From contig CAYWFG010000024.1 of the NCBI GenBank assembly GCA_964458185.1, positions 1 through 28,167 on the forward strand: a stretch of 28,167 nucleotides of DNA, given 5' to 3'. The notes beneath the pieces were generated by a model. The model saw only the letters and a list, made by a program, of their open reading frames with translations. It was not told where the DNA came from and made no database searches. Numbering within the stretch: position 1 is the stretch's first letter; the number at the start of each line of letters is the position of its first letter. The translations under genes and the position numbers were made by a program. Of this stretch, positions 8,183 to 16,247 are shown one piece after another. The stretch comes from AB-137-C09 sp964458185. Lineage in GTDB: Bacteria > Pseudomonadota > Zetaproteobacteria > Mariprofundales > Mariprofundaceae.

Positions 8183-9024
8183 GCGACTTTTCGTAATGCC
8201 ACCAACATATCATGCCCCTTGCCTGTTATTCTGGCGGGGATTGCCATGCACTCATTTTTGACCTTGCCCCATACCCCCCGTGTTGCAGGTGGATGGTATA
8301 AAACACGTTTGGTATGGGTATAAGCCACGGTAAAGCCATAACGCTGTGCCATTGCTTTGATGCTGTTCGGGTTAAAGAAACTAATGTGTCCACCATTTTG
8401 GGCAATCGAATAATACTCCCAGCGTTCACGCAAATGGTTCGCCGTCCATGATTGAGCATTGGCCGTACCAATCAACCACAAGCCACCCTCACGAAGAACA
8501 CGGTGGACTTCTTCTGCCATCGGTTTGGTATCAGGTAAATGTTCAATGACCTCAAACATGGTAATAAGATCAAATTGATTGTCTGCATATTGTGCTTCAT
8601 CCAGATAGCCCGAAAACACATCATAACCCAAGCTTTGTGCTGTCGCCGCAGCCTTGGGCGCAGGTTCGACACCGCGCACGTCAGCAATGCCTATACCCTC
8701 AGCGATTTTCAACACCGAACCGCTGGAGCAACCAATGTCCAGTAAAGACAGTTCCAGTTTGTCGTGATTGCTAAAATCAATGGCTTCTTCAAGGATGTTG
8801 CCAATACGTTGATAATGGCGGCCAGCACTCTTACCTGTAGGCATTGTGCCTTCATCGCTGTTAAAATCTTGCATGGTTGTATCATAGCGTGCTTGGCTAC
8901 AAGAACTAACCAGTTGCCCGCATACCGAACAACGGCGCAATGCACCTTCAGGAAGTATAATATCGGTAGCATCCAATGTGCCATGACAACCGACGGGACA
9001 CGCCTGTATGATTGCTTTATTCAT
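8179..9024 (-). CDS. SAM-dependent methyltransferase with N-terminal zinc-ribbon-like cysteines, 281 aa
   Basis: A class I methyltransferase core follows an N-terminal segment with C9, C13, C32 and C35 (the last pair as CSVC), which could bind zinc. Motif I is LLDIGCSSG (94-102), the acidic residue at the end of beta-2 is E120, and FDLITMFEVIEHL (151-163) is the motif of UbiG/Methyltransf_11-type enzymes. Similar proteins are common in LPS and O-antigen clusters, where they methylate sugars or glycan ends. The gene overlaps the GT9 gene upstream by eight bases and the GT-B gene downstream by four, so all are probably translated together. The substrate is not known. Confidence 0.82.
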   Translation of the reverse strand: MNKAIIQACPVGCHGTLDATDIILPEGALRRCSVCGQLVSSCSQARYDTTMQDFNSDEGTMPTGKSAGRHYQRIGNILEEAIDFSNHDKLELSLLDIGCSSGSVLKIAEGIGIADVRGVEPAPKAAATAQSLGYDVFSGYLDEAQYADNQFDLITMFEVIEHLPDTKPMAEEVHRVLREGGLWLIGTANAQSWTANHLRERWEYYSIAQNGGHISFFNPNSIKAMAQRYGFTVAYTHTKRVLYHPPATRGVWGKVKNECMAIPARITGKGHDMLVALRKVA

Positions 9025-10087
9025 GTATTTTCTCCAAACATAACGACCATACGCGATTGGCTTCTATCTGTTCTAAACATGCACTTGTTCCTGTTTTATC
9101 ACAACCTTCTTGCTGGCAAGGTACGCAAGGCATGGTTGCTTGTACCAATACAATATTCCCATGTCGTTGTACCCCAGTTGCCGCTGCCGCCTGCCATGGT
9201 GAATCACCTTGATGATTCGCTGGCCACGGCGCCCATAATCGTGGGTCAGTAGGGCCAAAAAGTGCAACAACAGGGCTACCCGTTGCTGCAGCAAGATGGG
9301 TGTTTGCTGTATCCACGCCAATATAAGCCGCAGCATTGGCACTTAAGGCAGCTAATTCTTGCCATGTTAATATGCCGCAGCAGACATGAACCCTATGATT
9401 ACTCGGAGCAGCGGTGGTTCTTTCAAAGCATTCTCTTGCCTTGTCTTCGTCAGATGAGGCTCCTGTTACCACCACATCAAAACCATAAGATAACATCATT
9501 TGCACCAATGCTTGCCAACAATGATCAGGCCAATATTTATAAGCCACACGCGAAAAGGGATGAATAAGGATGTATTTTTTTGGCGTTACGCCTGCTATGG
9601 TAAGAGCATTACGGGCATCAGATTTTTGCCATGATAAACCCGCATTCCAGCATGGGGAAAGCCCTACTAATGCTATTAAACCTTGAATATATTCCATAGT
9701 GTGGGTGTCAGCAGAAAACGGCTGCCATGCCGTTATCAGCGAACGCTTCCATGCATCAGCAAAACGATCTTTGGTCAATGTTGCATAGACACGCTTCGCT
9801 GCTAGTCGTGCTATTGCGGTAAGACGATCCGTGCCATTAACCACAACAGCAATGTCAAAATCTCGCCACAATACACGGATTAAGTGAAGGGTATTGATCT
9901 CGTCTAAAACATGGATCTTATCGGCAAAAGGCTGGGCATCTACAATGGATGCAGCACTTTTATGCACCAACCATTCGACATGATAGCCCTCTTTTTTTAA
10001 AGCGCGTGCCAATGGCGATGCAAACAATGTGTCACCAAGGTAACGGTAAGGAATGAGCAGTGCTTTTTTCACCCGCGCTGAAACCAT
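9017..10087 (-). CDS. Family 9 glycosyltransferase, LPS heptosyltransferase-like
   Basis: This ~356-aa GT-B enzyme resembles the ADP-heptose:LPS heptosyltransferases (WaaC/WaaF/WaaQ). It has KKALLIPYRYLGDTLFASPL at the N-terminus with D19, the donor-site VDTANTH (258-264), and GPTDPRLWAPWP (278-289). A C-terminal cysteine cluster (C321, C324, C329, C337) is also seen in some WaaQ/RfaQ-like proteins. Two starts are possible. ATG 10087 overlaps the upstream gene by 19 bases. GTG 10072 would give a GTGA overlap and an N-terminus beginning KKALLIP, which is more typical of the family. Neither has a clear ribosome site. It sits in the surface-glycan operon; the exact heptose or hexose step is unknown. 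Confidence 0.87.
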   Translation of the reverse strand: MVSARVKKALLIPYRYLGDTLFASPLARALKKEGYHVEWLVHKSAASIVDAQPFADKIHVLDEINTLHLIRVLWRDFDIAVVVNGTDRLTAIARLAAKRVYATLTKDRFADAWKRSLITAWQPFSADTHTMEYIQGLIALVGLSPCWNAGLSWQKSDARNALTIAGVTPKKYILIHPFSRVAYKYWPDHCWQALVQMMLSYGFDVVVTGASSDEDKARECFERTTAAPSNHRVHVCCGILTWQELAALSANAAAYIGVDTANTHLAAATGSPVVALFGPTDPRLWAPWPANHQGDSPWQAAAATGVQRHGNIVLVQATMPCVPCQQEGCDKTGTSACLEQIEANRVWSLCLEKIHE

Positions 10088-10626
10088 CCAATAGCCACAA
10101 ACAAGCCAATCCCTGCTAACATCGCAAGGGCATTTTTATGTTCCCTATGTTGCAACAGTAAGGCCCATTGGTAATGCCCTTGTGAAGGGTAGTTCGTCCA
10201 ACGTGGTAAAAACAACGGCACAACCGTTGCCCAACGCTCAAACTCTTCACCAAACAATTGATGCATATAAGCGGCTTCATTGCGCAATGCAGGGCGATAA
10301 ATCACTGTGAAAGCCATTAAACCCAATACTGCTGCCCACGGATTATTCGCCATCAAGCAAAAACCAAGAAAAATCACACTGTTGAAAAGGTACAAAGGAT
10401 TACGAGTAAAACGGTAAGGACCAGCCGTTGCCAAACGTGCATTTTTTTCAATATAACCAGAAGCCCAAGCGCGCCCTGCCTCACCCAAAATAACAACGAT
10501 GCTCCCCAAGCATAGACTATTGGCACTGGGGTGAGCCAATAACAACAATAGCAGCATCACAGGGGCAGTCGCCCATATTCGGTGACCAAAGCACCACGCT
10601 TCTAATTGATCATACCACTGAGGCAT
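10069..10626 (-). CDS. Membrane methyltransferase of the PEMT/ICMT-like family, 185 aa
   Basis: A small polytopic membrane protein with about four hydrophobic segments. The family signature is GPYRFTRNPLY (about 69-79) and the later E-x-x-Y...FGEEFERW...PLFLPR. Family members methylate membrane lipids or isoprenylcysteine, using SAM at a site built from the C-terminal half. I chose ATG 10626 because GGAGATAGGA lies immediately upstream. An in-frame ATG at 10683 would add 19 hydrophilic residues translated through the strong hairpin at 10653-10676. As first gene of the operon with three glycosyltransferases and a SAM methyltransferase, it may modify a lipid carrier or lipid A-linked group; this is inference. 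Confidence 0.75.
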   Translation of the reverse strand: MPQWYDQLEAWCFGHRIWATAPVMLLLLLLAHPSANSLCLGSIVVILGEAGRAWASGYIEKNARLATAGPYRFTRNPLYLFNSVIFLGFCLMANNPWAAVLGLMAFTVIYRPALRNEAAYMHQLFGEEFERWATVVPLFLPRWTNYPSQGHYQWALLLQHREHKNALAMLAGIGLFVAIGWFQRG

Positions 10627-10652
10627 TCCTATCTCCTGTTCTAAAATACGTA

Positions 10653-10676
10653 GGGGCAGACCTAAGTGTCTGCCCC
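10653..10676 (-). terminator. Strong perfect hairpin between the OmpA lipoprotein gene and the glycan operon
   Basis: GGGGCAGAC (10653-10661) pairs perfectly with GTCTGCCCC (10668-10676) around a six-base loop. It lies after the stop of the minus-strand ompA-like gene (10700) and 27 bp before the start of the next gene. The bases after it on the minus strand (TACGTATTTTA) are only partly T-rich. It may be a partial terminator or attenuator separating the two gene groups. Confidence 0.6.
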
Positions 10677-10699
10677 CATCCACAAGCCTAAAAAAAAGA

Positions 10700-11407
10700 C
10701 TACTTAGTCACACGAAGTTCAACACGACGATTCTTAGCACGACCTTCTTCAGTCTTATTATCAGCAATAGGCTTAGTTTCGCCATAACCTTTAGCATGCA
10801 TACGGTTTGCAGCAATGGCATGTTCTGTTAAATAGCTCATCACACTGTTAGCACGTTGATCAGACAACTTCATATTGTATGCATCACGTCCACGACTATC
10901 GGTGTGTGCGGCAACTTCAACATGAATGCTGGGGTTGTCTTTTAATGTTGTGACGGCTTCGTTCAATACGGCTTGAGATGTTGGCAAGATAACTGCACTG
11001 TTGGTTTCAAAAAAGACACCACTCAAACTAATAAACTTCGGTACTACCTTCGGTGCAGGTTTCACCACAATAGGTTTAGCAACAACAGGTTTAGCCACAG
11101 GTTTTGGCTTATTGCAGGTTCTTTCTGTTTTTTCATAAGCTTTTTTGGCATAACTTACCGCCGCAGCAGCGAGGTCTGCATTTTCATCAGGATGGTAATG
11201 TTTCTCATCAAACTCATGGGCAGCATGATGCAACTTGGCAACCGCTTTTGCCTGTAGTTCTGGCGTACATTGTTCTGCGCCTGCTTGACGGGCTTTTTCA
11301 ATCCACATACGGGCATTATCAAGCTCACTGATATGAGTATCAGGTCCTTGTGCTACACAAGCGGAAAACATTGTCGCAGTGACGGCCAGTAAAAAGATGC
11401 GTTTCAT
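10700..11407 (-). CDS. OmpA-family outer-membrane lipoprotein with DUF4398-like N-terminus, 235 aa
   Basis: The signal peptide ends in a lipobox (FSAC, lipid-modified C17), so the protein should be anchored in the outer membrane. Residues about 25-95 are an Ala-rich helical region resembling DUF4398. A Pro/Lys/Val-rich linker follows at about 100-120. Residues about 130-235 form an OmpA C-terminal peptidoglycan-binding domain (VEVAAHTDSRG, NMKLSDQRANSVMSYL, KNRRVEL). It probably tethers the outer membrane to peptidoglycan, like Pal. Its start overlaps the stop of the small exported protein upstream (ATGA at 11404-11407), so the two are co-translated. Confidence 0.9.
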   Translation of the reverse strand: MKRIFLLAVTATMFSACVAQGPDTHISELDNARMWIEKARQAGAEQCTPELQAKAVAKLHHAAHEFDEKHYHPDENADLAAAAVSYAKKAYEKTERTCNKPKPVAKPVVAKPIVVKPAPKVVPKFISLSGVFFETNSAVILPTSQAVLNEAVTTLKDNPSIHVEVAAHTDSRGRDAYNMKLSDQRANSVMSYLTEHAIAANRMHAKGYGETKPIADNKTEEGRAKNRRVELRVTK

Positions 11408-11661
11408 TTTTTCACTCCAGATTTTGCTGCTGCTTGCTCTGCTTGGGCAATAAAGTATTTAGCCACAGAAATATCGTGCTGTGATTTTTCTTCTTCTGCA
11501 ACGTTGGCAAGTTCTCTTGCTAAATAGCCATAATAATCACCATGACCTGCCACTTGTTGATTAACGACCGTAGCACGATCTTCAACACTGTTAAAAATAG
11601 CTCCAGCCATTGCTGGCGTGACCATGCAACATAATGTTGCCAATAAAAACAAACGTTTCAT
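11404..11661 (-). CDS. Small exported protein, 85 aa, coupled to the OmpA lipoprotein
   Basis: A signal peptide (MKRLFLLATLCCMVTPAMA) with cleavage after AMA leaves a mature protein of about 66 aa. The mature part is charged and largely helical (EEEKSQHDISVAKYFIAQAEQAA), ends in KSGVKK, and has no cysteine. It looks like a short relative of the DUF4398-like helical region in the next gene, which would suit a partner protein; this is inference. GGAGG upstream of the ATG is a strong ribosome site, and the stop overlaps the next start by four bases. Function unknown. Confidence 0.78.
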   Translation of the reverse strand: MKRLFLLATLCCMVTPAMAGAIFNSVEDRATVVNQQVAGHGDYYGYLARELANVAEEEKSQHDISVAKYFIAQAEQAAAKSGVKK

Positions 11662-11693
11662 AGGTTAACCTCCTTCTTTACCTCTTTAGGGTT

Positions 11694-11715
11694 CATCTAT
11701 ATAAAGCCATAGATG
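11694..11715 (-). promoter_or_regulatory. Inverted repeat in the 11662-11824 divergent intergenic region
   Basis: CATCTAT (11694-11700) and ATAGATG (11709-11715) pair perfectly around an eight-base loop, about 33 bp upstream of the small exported protein's start. A second small inverted repeat (GCATAA/TTATGC) lies at about 11728-11748. Either could be a leader hairpin or an operator. No protein can be named. Confidence 0.35.
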
Positions 11716-11824
11716 GTAGAGTCGCCAAGCATAAATCATTCGCTTATGCAAGCAACAGGAAAAAAGTTGCGCATAGCAATATAGCTGCCGTGAATCCTTG
11801 ACTTTGACCAAGCCAAACGCAACA

Positions 11825-13858
11825 ATGAGCAACATGCAATGTTTTAATTGTGGTACATGGTACAAAGATACGCAGGCTTTTTGTTTGCTCTGTGGCAACA
11901 TCCTCAGCAAAGATGGCTCCCCTCCCAAACTAGGCAATTACCGCCTGCTTGAACGCATTGGTGAAGGTGGCGCTGGCATGGTTTTTCGTGCGATGGACGA
12001 AAAACATGGCACTGAGGTTGCCATTAAAGTATTGCACCGTCACCTTGTTGGCAACGTGCAACAAATGGAGCGTTTTCGCTTGGAAGCCGCTGCACAATCA
12101 AAATTAAAACATCCCAGCGTGCTTTCTTTGCTTGATGTCTATGAGCAAAATGGCATTATGGCATTGGTCACTGAATTGCTGCTGGGGTGTACTTTAAAAG
12201 TGTACATTAATCATCATGGCATCCCGCGTATTGGTTGCATTATCACCATTGGTACAGCTATTTTAGCAGGACTCGCCAAAGCCCATGAGATTGGCATGGT
12301 GCATCGTGACTTGAAATTATCAAACATTTTCATTACCGATGGTGGCAGCCTTAAACTGATGGACTTTGGCTTGGCTAAATTGCATAAAGAGAGTGACCAT
12401 GCCAATGCCAGCAATGGGCTGATCGGAAGTTATTATTACATGGCTCCTGAACAAATTGTTGGTGGTGCAGTTACCCCCAAAACAGATTTGTATGCATTGG
12501 GCGTGATACTGTACCGCATTGCTACAGGGCATTTTCCTTTTACTGCCGAAGGTGGTGGTGAATTTGAAGTGTTGCAAAAACAAGTCTCTTTGTCACCAAT
12601 TCACCCCAGCGAAATCAACCCCGATATTCACCCTAAGCTGGCTGCTCTTATTTGTAAGCTGCTTGAGAAAAAAGCTGAAGATCGCCCCCAAAACTGTCAA
12701 GTCATACAAGAACAATTACAAGCGATTGCCCCAGCAGAGCCTTTATCGTTAATGGGTGAGCGCAACATTGATAGCTTCTCTAACTTAAAGGCATTGGGCG
12801 AAGTGTTTATTGATACCAGCGTGAGTGACGATGTATTGGATCACAACAAAGCCTACACCAGAGAAAGTCTATTATGGTCTTTTCACAATGCATCGCCTGA
12901 AGCTGTGCCTGATAATTATGCCGTTGATATGTGTTCACTTCCTTCACTGCATCCCAAAACATTGCAAGGTTTGCGTTCTCGTATCGCAAATATTCCGCAA
13001 CTTCCTATTGTTTGGCGAAAGTTGTACGATATGTTTGATGATGCAACGGCATCAGCGGCTGATTTTGCTAGTTTTATTGCCAAGCACGAAGACCTTAGCC
13101 TGCGTATATTAGCAATCGTTCACTTCAGTGATTCATTAGAACATCTGGAAAAAAAGAACCAAGATCCCAGCAATACAGAAAAAATGGCACTTGCTTTTAC
13201 CGTGATGGGCATCAATGCCGCCCACGACCTCATTTTGCAATGCCTTTTTTCGGTGTTTGACGAAGAGAATAACCCGCGAGAAATGCAACATCAATGGTTT
13301 CATGGTCGCGCCGTTGCGATGTTTTCACGCACCTTGGCAGGGTACAGTTCAGTGGTGGATGCTCAAGCCATCAGCACATTTTCAATGCTGCACGACATCG
13401 GGAAAATAGCGATTATTCACATGGAAAGCCCTGCACGCTTGCAGCGATTGGCAGAAGAAATTGCCCGTGGAACACCAAGCCCCCAAGCAGAATGGGAAAT
13501 ATTAGGCTATACCCATATTGATGTGGGTACGATGTTAGCCTTGCACTGGCGATTGCCGAGAACCATTCATCGGTTTATTTATTTTCACCATCACCCTTGT
13601 TGGCATTCCCCAGAATCATGGCCTGCCGATGTACAAACATCCATCATGCTGGTGCATTTGGCACATATTCTTGTCACCGATATGCAAATGGATGAGCCGC
13701 GTGATGCTATATGGCACAAAAAACTCCGCACCCACGTCAAAGACAGTCGTTCGTTGATGAAAAAACCACTAAAACTACCGACCAAAGACACCAGTTTGTA
13801 TAACCGTCTTAGTGAGGATTTAAGCCGCTTAAAACTTCAGTTTCCGACTATTTATTAA
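11825..13858 (+). CDS. Zinc-ribbon / Ser-Thr protein kinase / HDOD fusion, 677 aa
   Basis: Three parts are visible. Residues 6-23 form a four-cysteine ribbon (CFNC...CLLC). Residues about 39-300 are a Hanks-type kinase with all key marks: GEGGAG loop, VAIK (K68), HRDLKLSN (D162), DFG (D180) and APE (207-209). Residues about 375-620 form an HDOD-type domain which keeps HD-like residues (H493, H523-D524, H564, HHH 588-590). HDOD domains are usually signalling outputs without enzyme activity. There is no membrane segment, so it is probably cytosolic. ATG 11825 is chosen over an in-frame TTG at 11798; no strong ribosome site supports either, and ATG 11834 is also possible. Its stop overlaps the convergent coq7 stop by four bases. 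Confidence 0.88.
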   Translation: MSNMQCFNCGTWYKDTQAFCLLCGNILSKDGSPPKLGNYRLLERIGEGGAGMVFRAMDEKHGTEVAIKVLHRHLVGNVQQMERFRLEAAAQSKLKHPSVLSLLDVYEQNGIMALVTELLLGCTLKVYINHHGIPRIGCIITIGTAILAGLAKAHEIGMVHRDLKLSNIFITDGGSLKLMDFGLAKLHKESDHANASNGLIGSYYYMAPEQIVGGAVTPKTDLYALGVILYRIATGHFPFTAEGGGEFEVLQKQVSLSPIHPSEINPDIHPKLAALICKLLEKKAEDRPQNCQVIQEQLQAIAPAEPLSLMGERNIDSFSNLKALGEVFIDTSVSDDVLDHNKAYTRESLLWSFHNASPEAVPDNYAVDMCSLPSLHPKTLQGLRSRIANIPQLPIVWRKLYDMFDDATASAADFASFIAKHEDLSLRILAIVHFSDSLEHLEKKNQDPSNTEKMALAFTVMGINAAHDLILQCLFSVFDEENNPREMQHQWFHGRAVAMFSRTLAGYSSVVDAQAISTFSMLHDIGKIAIIHMESPARLQRLAEEIARGTPSPQAEWEILGYTHIDVGTMLALHWRLPRTIHRFIYFHHHPCWHSPESWPADVQTSIMLVHLAHILVTDMQMDEPRDAIWHKKLRTHVKDSRSLMKKPLKLPTKDTSLYNRLSEDLSRLKLQFPTIY

Positions 13859-14532
13859 ATTTTTGCTGCCACAGTGGTCATGATTTTGGCTGTTACGCGC
13901 ATCAATAGCTTCACAGGTTTTGGCAATGCTGCTGCGCCTAAATCATCGGCAAGTTGTGCATGCCCCAGTTCATCGGTGCGCATCTGCGTAACAATGGCAC
14001 GGCTTTGTTGATCCTGCTTAGGCAACCGCTCTAAATGATCATCCAAATGCCGCACCACTTGTTTTTCTGTTTCTGACAAAAAACCAAGGTTCCATTGGTC
14101 GCCTGCCATGCCAGCAACCATGCCAATAGAAAATGAACCAGCATACCATAAAGGATCGAGTCGTGAAGGGGCTGCATTGAGTTCATCCAAACGGCGACGG
14201 CACCAATTTAGATGGTCACTTTCTTCTACTGAAGCATGCTGCAAGCTACCTTTGATAGAAGGATCACGGGCTATCAGGCCTTGCCCATGGTATAACGCTT
14301 GGGCAGCCATTTCACCCGCATGATTCACCCGCATCATGCCGATGACTGCTTGGCTCTCGCGGTTAGATAATACCATTGATCCATCAGTCTTATCGGTACA
14401 TGATTCGGCAGGGTATGCCCGTTGGGAATCCTGCCTTACGAAAATATTACGCAGTGCTTTATCAATATGAGAAACCACTGTATCAGCAGTATTGTATTGT
14501 CGAAATGCAGCATCAGTCATCATGCTTGCCAT
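13855..14532 (-). CDS. coq7: Coq7-type demethoxyubiquinone monooxygenase, 225 aa
   Basis: A di-iron carboxylate hydroxylase that adds the last ring hydroxyl in ubiquinone synthesis. All six expected ligands can be seen: E74 (MRVNHAGE), E104 and H107 (EESDH), E156, then E188 and H191 (ELGH). The ferritin-like helical core (about 60-225) follows a ~55-residue N-terminal extension, matching Coq7 rather than the FAD enzyme UbiF. The start is uncertain: ATG 14532 overlaps the sixA-like gene by 20 bases, while ATGs at 14523 and 14520 overlap it less. It is the last gene of the thiC-to-coq7 run and meets the kinase-HDOD gene tail to tail. Confidence 0.95.
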   Translation of the reverse strand: MASMMTDAAFRQYNTADTVVSHIDKALRNIFVRQDSQRAYPAESCTDKTDGSMVLSNRESQAVIGMMRVNHAGEMAAQALYHGQGLIARDPSIKGSLQHASVEESDHLNWCRRRLDELNAAPSRLDPLWYAGSFSIGMVAGMAGDQWNLGFLSETEKQVVRHLDDHLERLPKQDQQSRAIVTQMRTDELGHAQLADDLGAAALPKPVKLLMRVTAKIMTTVAAKI

Positions 14533-15031
14533 CTTGTGATTGTTTGGGGGTTTGATAATCCACTAATGTTGCCACCCGTGTGTCTGCCATTAATTCAAAC
14601 CAATGATCGGCATTTAAAGCAAAGGTAGCCACCGTGCAAGTGGGCGTATCACCAAGGTAGCAACGTCCCAACTGGTTGATCAATTCACCCATGCCGGGGT
14701 TGTGGGCAACCACGGCCAAGTTTTGCACTGCATCATCGACCTCTGCAATATGGCTTAATAAAGTGTCAGGGGTTGCCAGATACATGGCATCATGAAAATC
14801 AATCGCAGTTTCAGGGTAAGCCAGTTGATGAGTCATCAATACAGCGGTTTCTTTGGCGCGGGTTGCACTGCTGCAAAGCCAATGATCGGTGTGCCATCCT
14901 CGCTGTTTCATCATTGCGCCCATACGCGGTGCATCATGCCTGCCGCGTACATTGAGCGAACGCTCATGGTCTTTGGTGGCTGCATTACCCCAGTCTGATT
15001 TGGCGTGACGGATTAAAAATAATTTTTTCAT
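14513..15031 (-). CDS. SixA-like phosphohistidine phosphatase (histidine phosphatase family), 172 aa
   Basis: The N-terminus has the catalytic RHAKSDW motif (8-14) of the branch that contains SixA. Other family marks are ERSLNVRGR (23-31), the conserved SSATRAKETA, and the second catalytic histidine in AVVAHNPGMGEL. SixA removes phosphate from phosphohistidine in signalling proteins such as phosphorelay or PTS components. The small size and lack of insertion also fit a simple phosphatase with another substrate. AAGGAAA lies in the end of the preceding transporter gene, whose stop is one base from this ATG. It overlaps coq7 downstream. Confidence 0.85.
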   Translation of the reverse strand: MKKLFLIRHAKSDWGNAATKDHERSLNVRGRHDAPRMGAMMKQRGWHTDHWLCSSATRAKETAVLMTHQLAYPETAIDFHDAMYLATPDTLLSHIAEVDDAVQNLAVVAHNPGMGELINQLGRCYLGDTPTCTVATFALNADHWFELMADTRVATLVDYQTPKQSQDGKHDD

Positions 15032-15032
15032 G

Positions 15033-16247
15033 TTATTTTCCTTGATGATTCAAGTGATCCACAATGGCAGCCCCCATGGAGTCTCCCAATACATTCACCG
15101 TGGTACGACAGCGATCAAGAAACCAATCCACAGCCAATAGCAAGCCTATGCCCTCTAGCGGTAAACCAACGGCTTCTAACACAATCACCATAGTGACTAA
15201 GCCCGCTTCAGGAATGCCCGCCGCGCCAATGGCGGCCATTGTTGCTGTAAGTAGTACCAAAATTTGTTGCGAAAAGCTTAGATCAATGCCATAGGCTTGC
15301 GCGATAAACAGTACAGCAACCGCTTCATACAATGCCGTACCATCCATGTTAATCGTTGCTCCCAGCGGCAGCACAAAGCGACGCGCACGATCATCAACAC
15401 CTGCGTTTTTCACACCTTCCATGGTTAATGGAAGCGTAGCACTGGATGATGCGGTGGAAAATGCCGTCATTAAAGCCGTTGCCATGTGTTTCAAATAGTC
15501 CAGCACACTGCGTCGGGTAATGATGAATAATGCGGTACACAATACCAAAGCATGGGTTAATAAGCCTGAAATAACCGTCAACACATAGACCAAAAGGCTT
15601 TGAATTTGTGCTAAAAAGGCTTCACCACCACCGTTTTGCCCCAATTTAGAGGCGATAAGCGCAAACACGCCAATAGGGGCAAAAAACATAATCCAACCCA
15701 CTATGGTCATGATTGCTTCATTGACCCCTTCAAAGAAACGAATGACAGGTTTTCCTGTTTCGCCCAAGGTGGTTAATGCTGCCGCAAAGACAATACAAAA
15801 AACAATAATGGGCAATAGTTTCATGGTTGCCGCAGCTTCGATAATGTTAGGGTGAACCAACGATAAAATCAGCTCTGACATACCAACATCATGGTGTTCA
15901 CTCATCGGTGCAGCAGCATCACCTAAACCTGCACCCACACCCGGTTGCCACAAGTTAGCCATCAGAAGACCAATGGATACGGCAATAAATGTGGTGCATG
16001 CATAATACGCCACCGAAAGCCCACCCATACGCCCAAGATGGCGGACATCACCCAGCCCTGCCACACCTGTAATGACACTGGCAGCAATCAGCGGAACAAT
16101 GAGCATTTTTAAAGTGGTTAAAAACAACTCACCCACCCATGCAATAGATTGCATGGCATCGCCCCAAAAATACCCCGCCGTTCCACCTGCGAGAATGGCA
16201 ACCACCATCATCATTAATAATCGAGATTCAGCTTTAGACTTCATCAT
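15033..16247 (-). CDS. Dicarboxylate/amino acid:cation symporter (GltP/DctA-like), 404 aa
   Basis: A DAACS-family secondary transporter that imports glutamate, aspartate or C4-dicarboxylates with protons or sodium. About eight membrane segments and two hairpin loops fit the family. The conserved stretches SSSATLPLTMEG, ATINMDGTALYEAVAVLFIA and GAAGIPEAGLVTMVIVLEAV are clear. ATG at 16247 (or the adjacent ATG at 16244, which has better spacing) follows AAAGGA. A longer start at 16268 would extend through that ribosome site. The gene overlaps the end of the uroporphyrinogen methyltransferase gene by 14 bases and lies one base from the next start. Substrate specificity cannot be fixed from sequence alone. 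Confidence 0.92.
   Translation of the reverse strand: MMKSKAESRLLMMMVVAILAGGTAGYFWGDAMQSIAWVGELFLTTLKMLIVPLIAASVITGVAGLGDVRHLGRMGGLSVAYYACTTFIAVSIGLLMANLWQPGVGAGLGDAAAPMSEHHDVGMSELILSLVHPNIIEAAATMKLLPIIVFCIVFAAALTTLGETGKPVIRFFEGVNEAIMTIVGWIMFFAPIGVFALIASKLGQNGGGEAFLAQIQSLLVYVLTVISGLLTHALVLCTALFIITRRSVLDYLKHMATALMTAFSTASSSATLPLTMEGVKNAGVDDRARRFVLPLGATINMDGTALYEAVAVLFIAQAYGIDLSFSQQILVLLTATMAAIGAAGIPEAGLVTMVIVLEAVGLPLEGIGLLLAVDWFLDRCRTTVNVLGDSMGAAIVDHLNHQGK

Noticed and set aside
12970..13700. HD-GYP cyclic di-GMP phosphodiesterase in the kinase fusion
   Set aside because: No GYP motif is present and the layout fits HDOD better, although HD-type residues remain and are reported as a finding.
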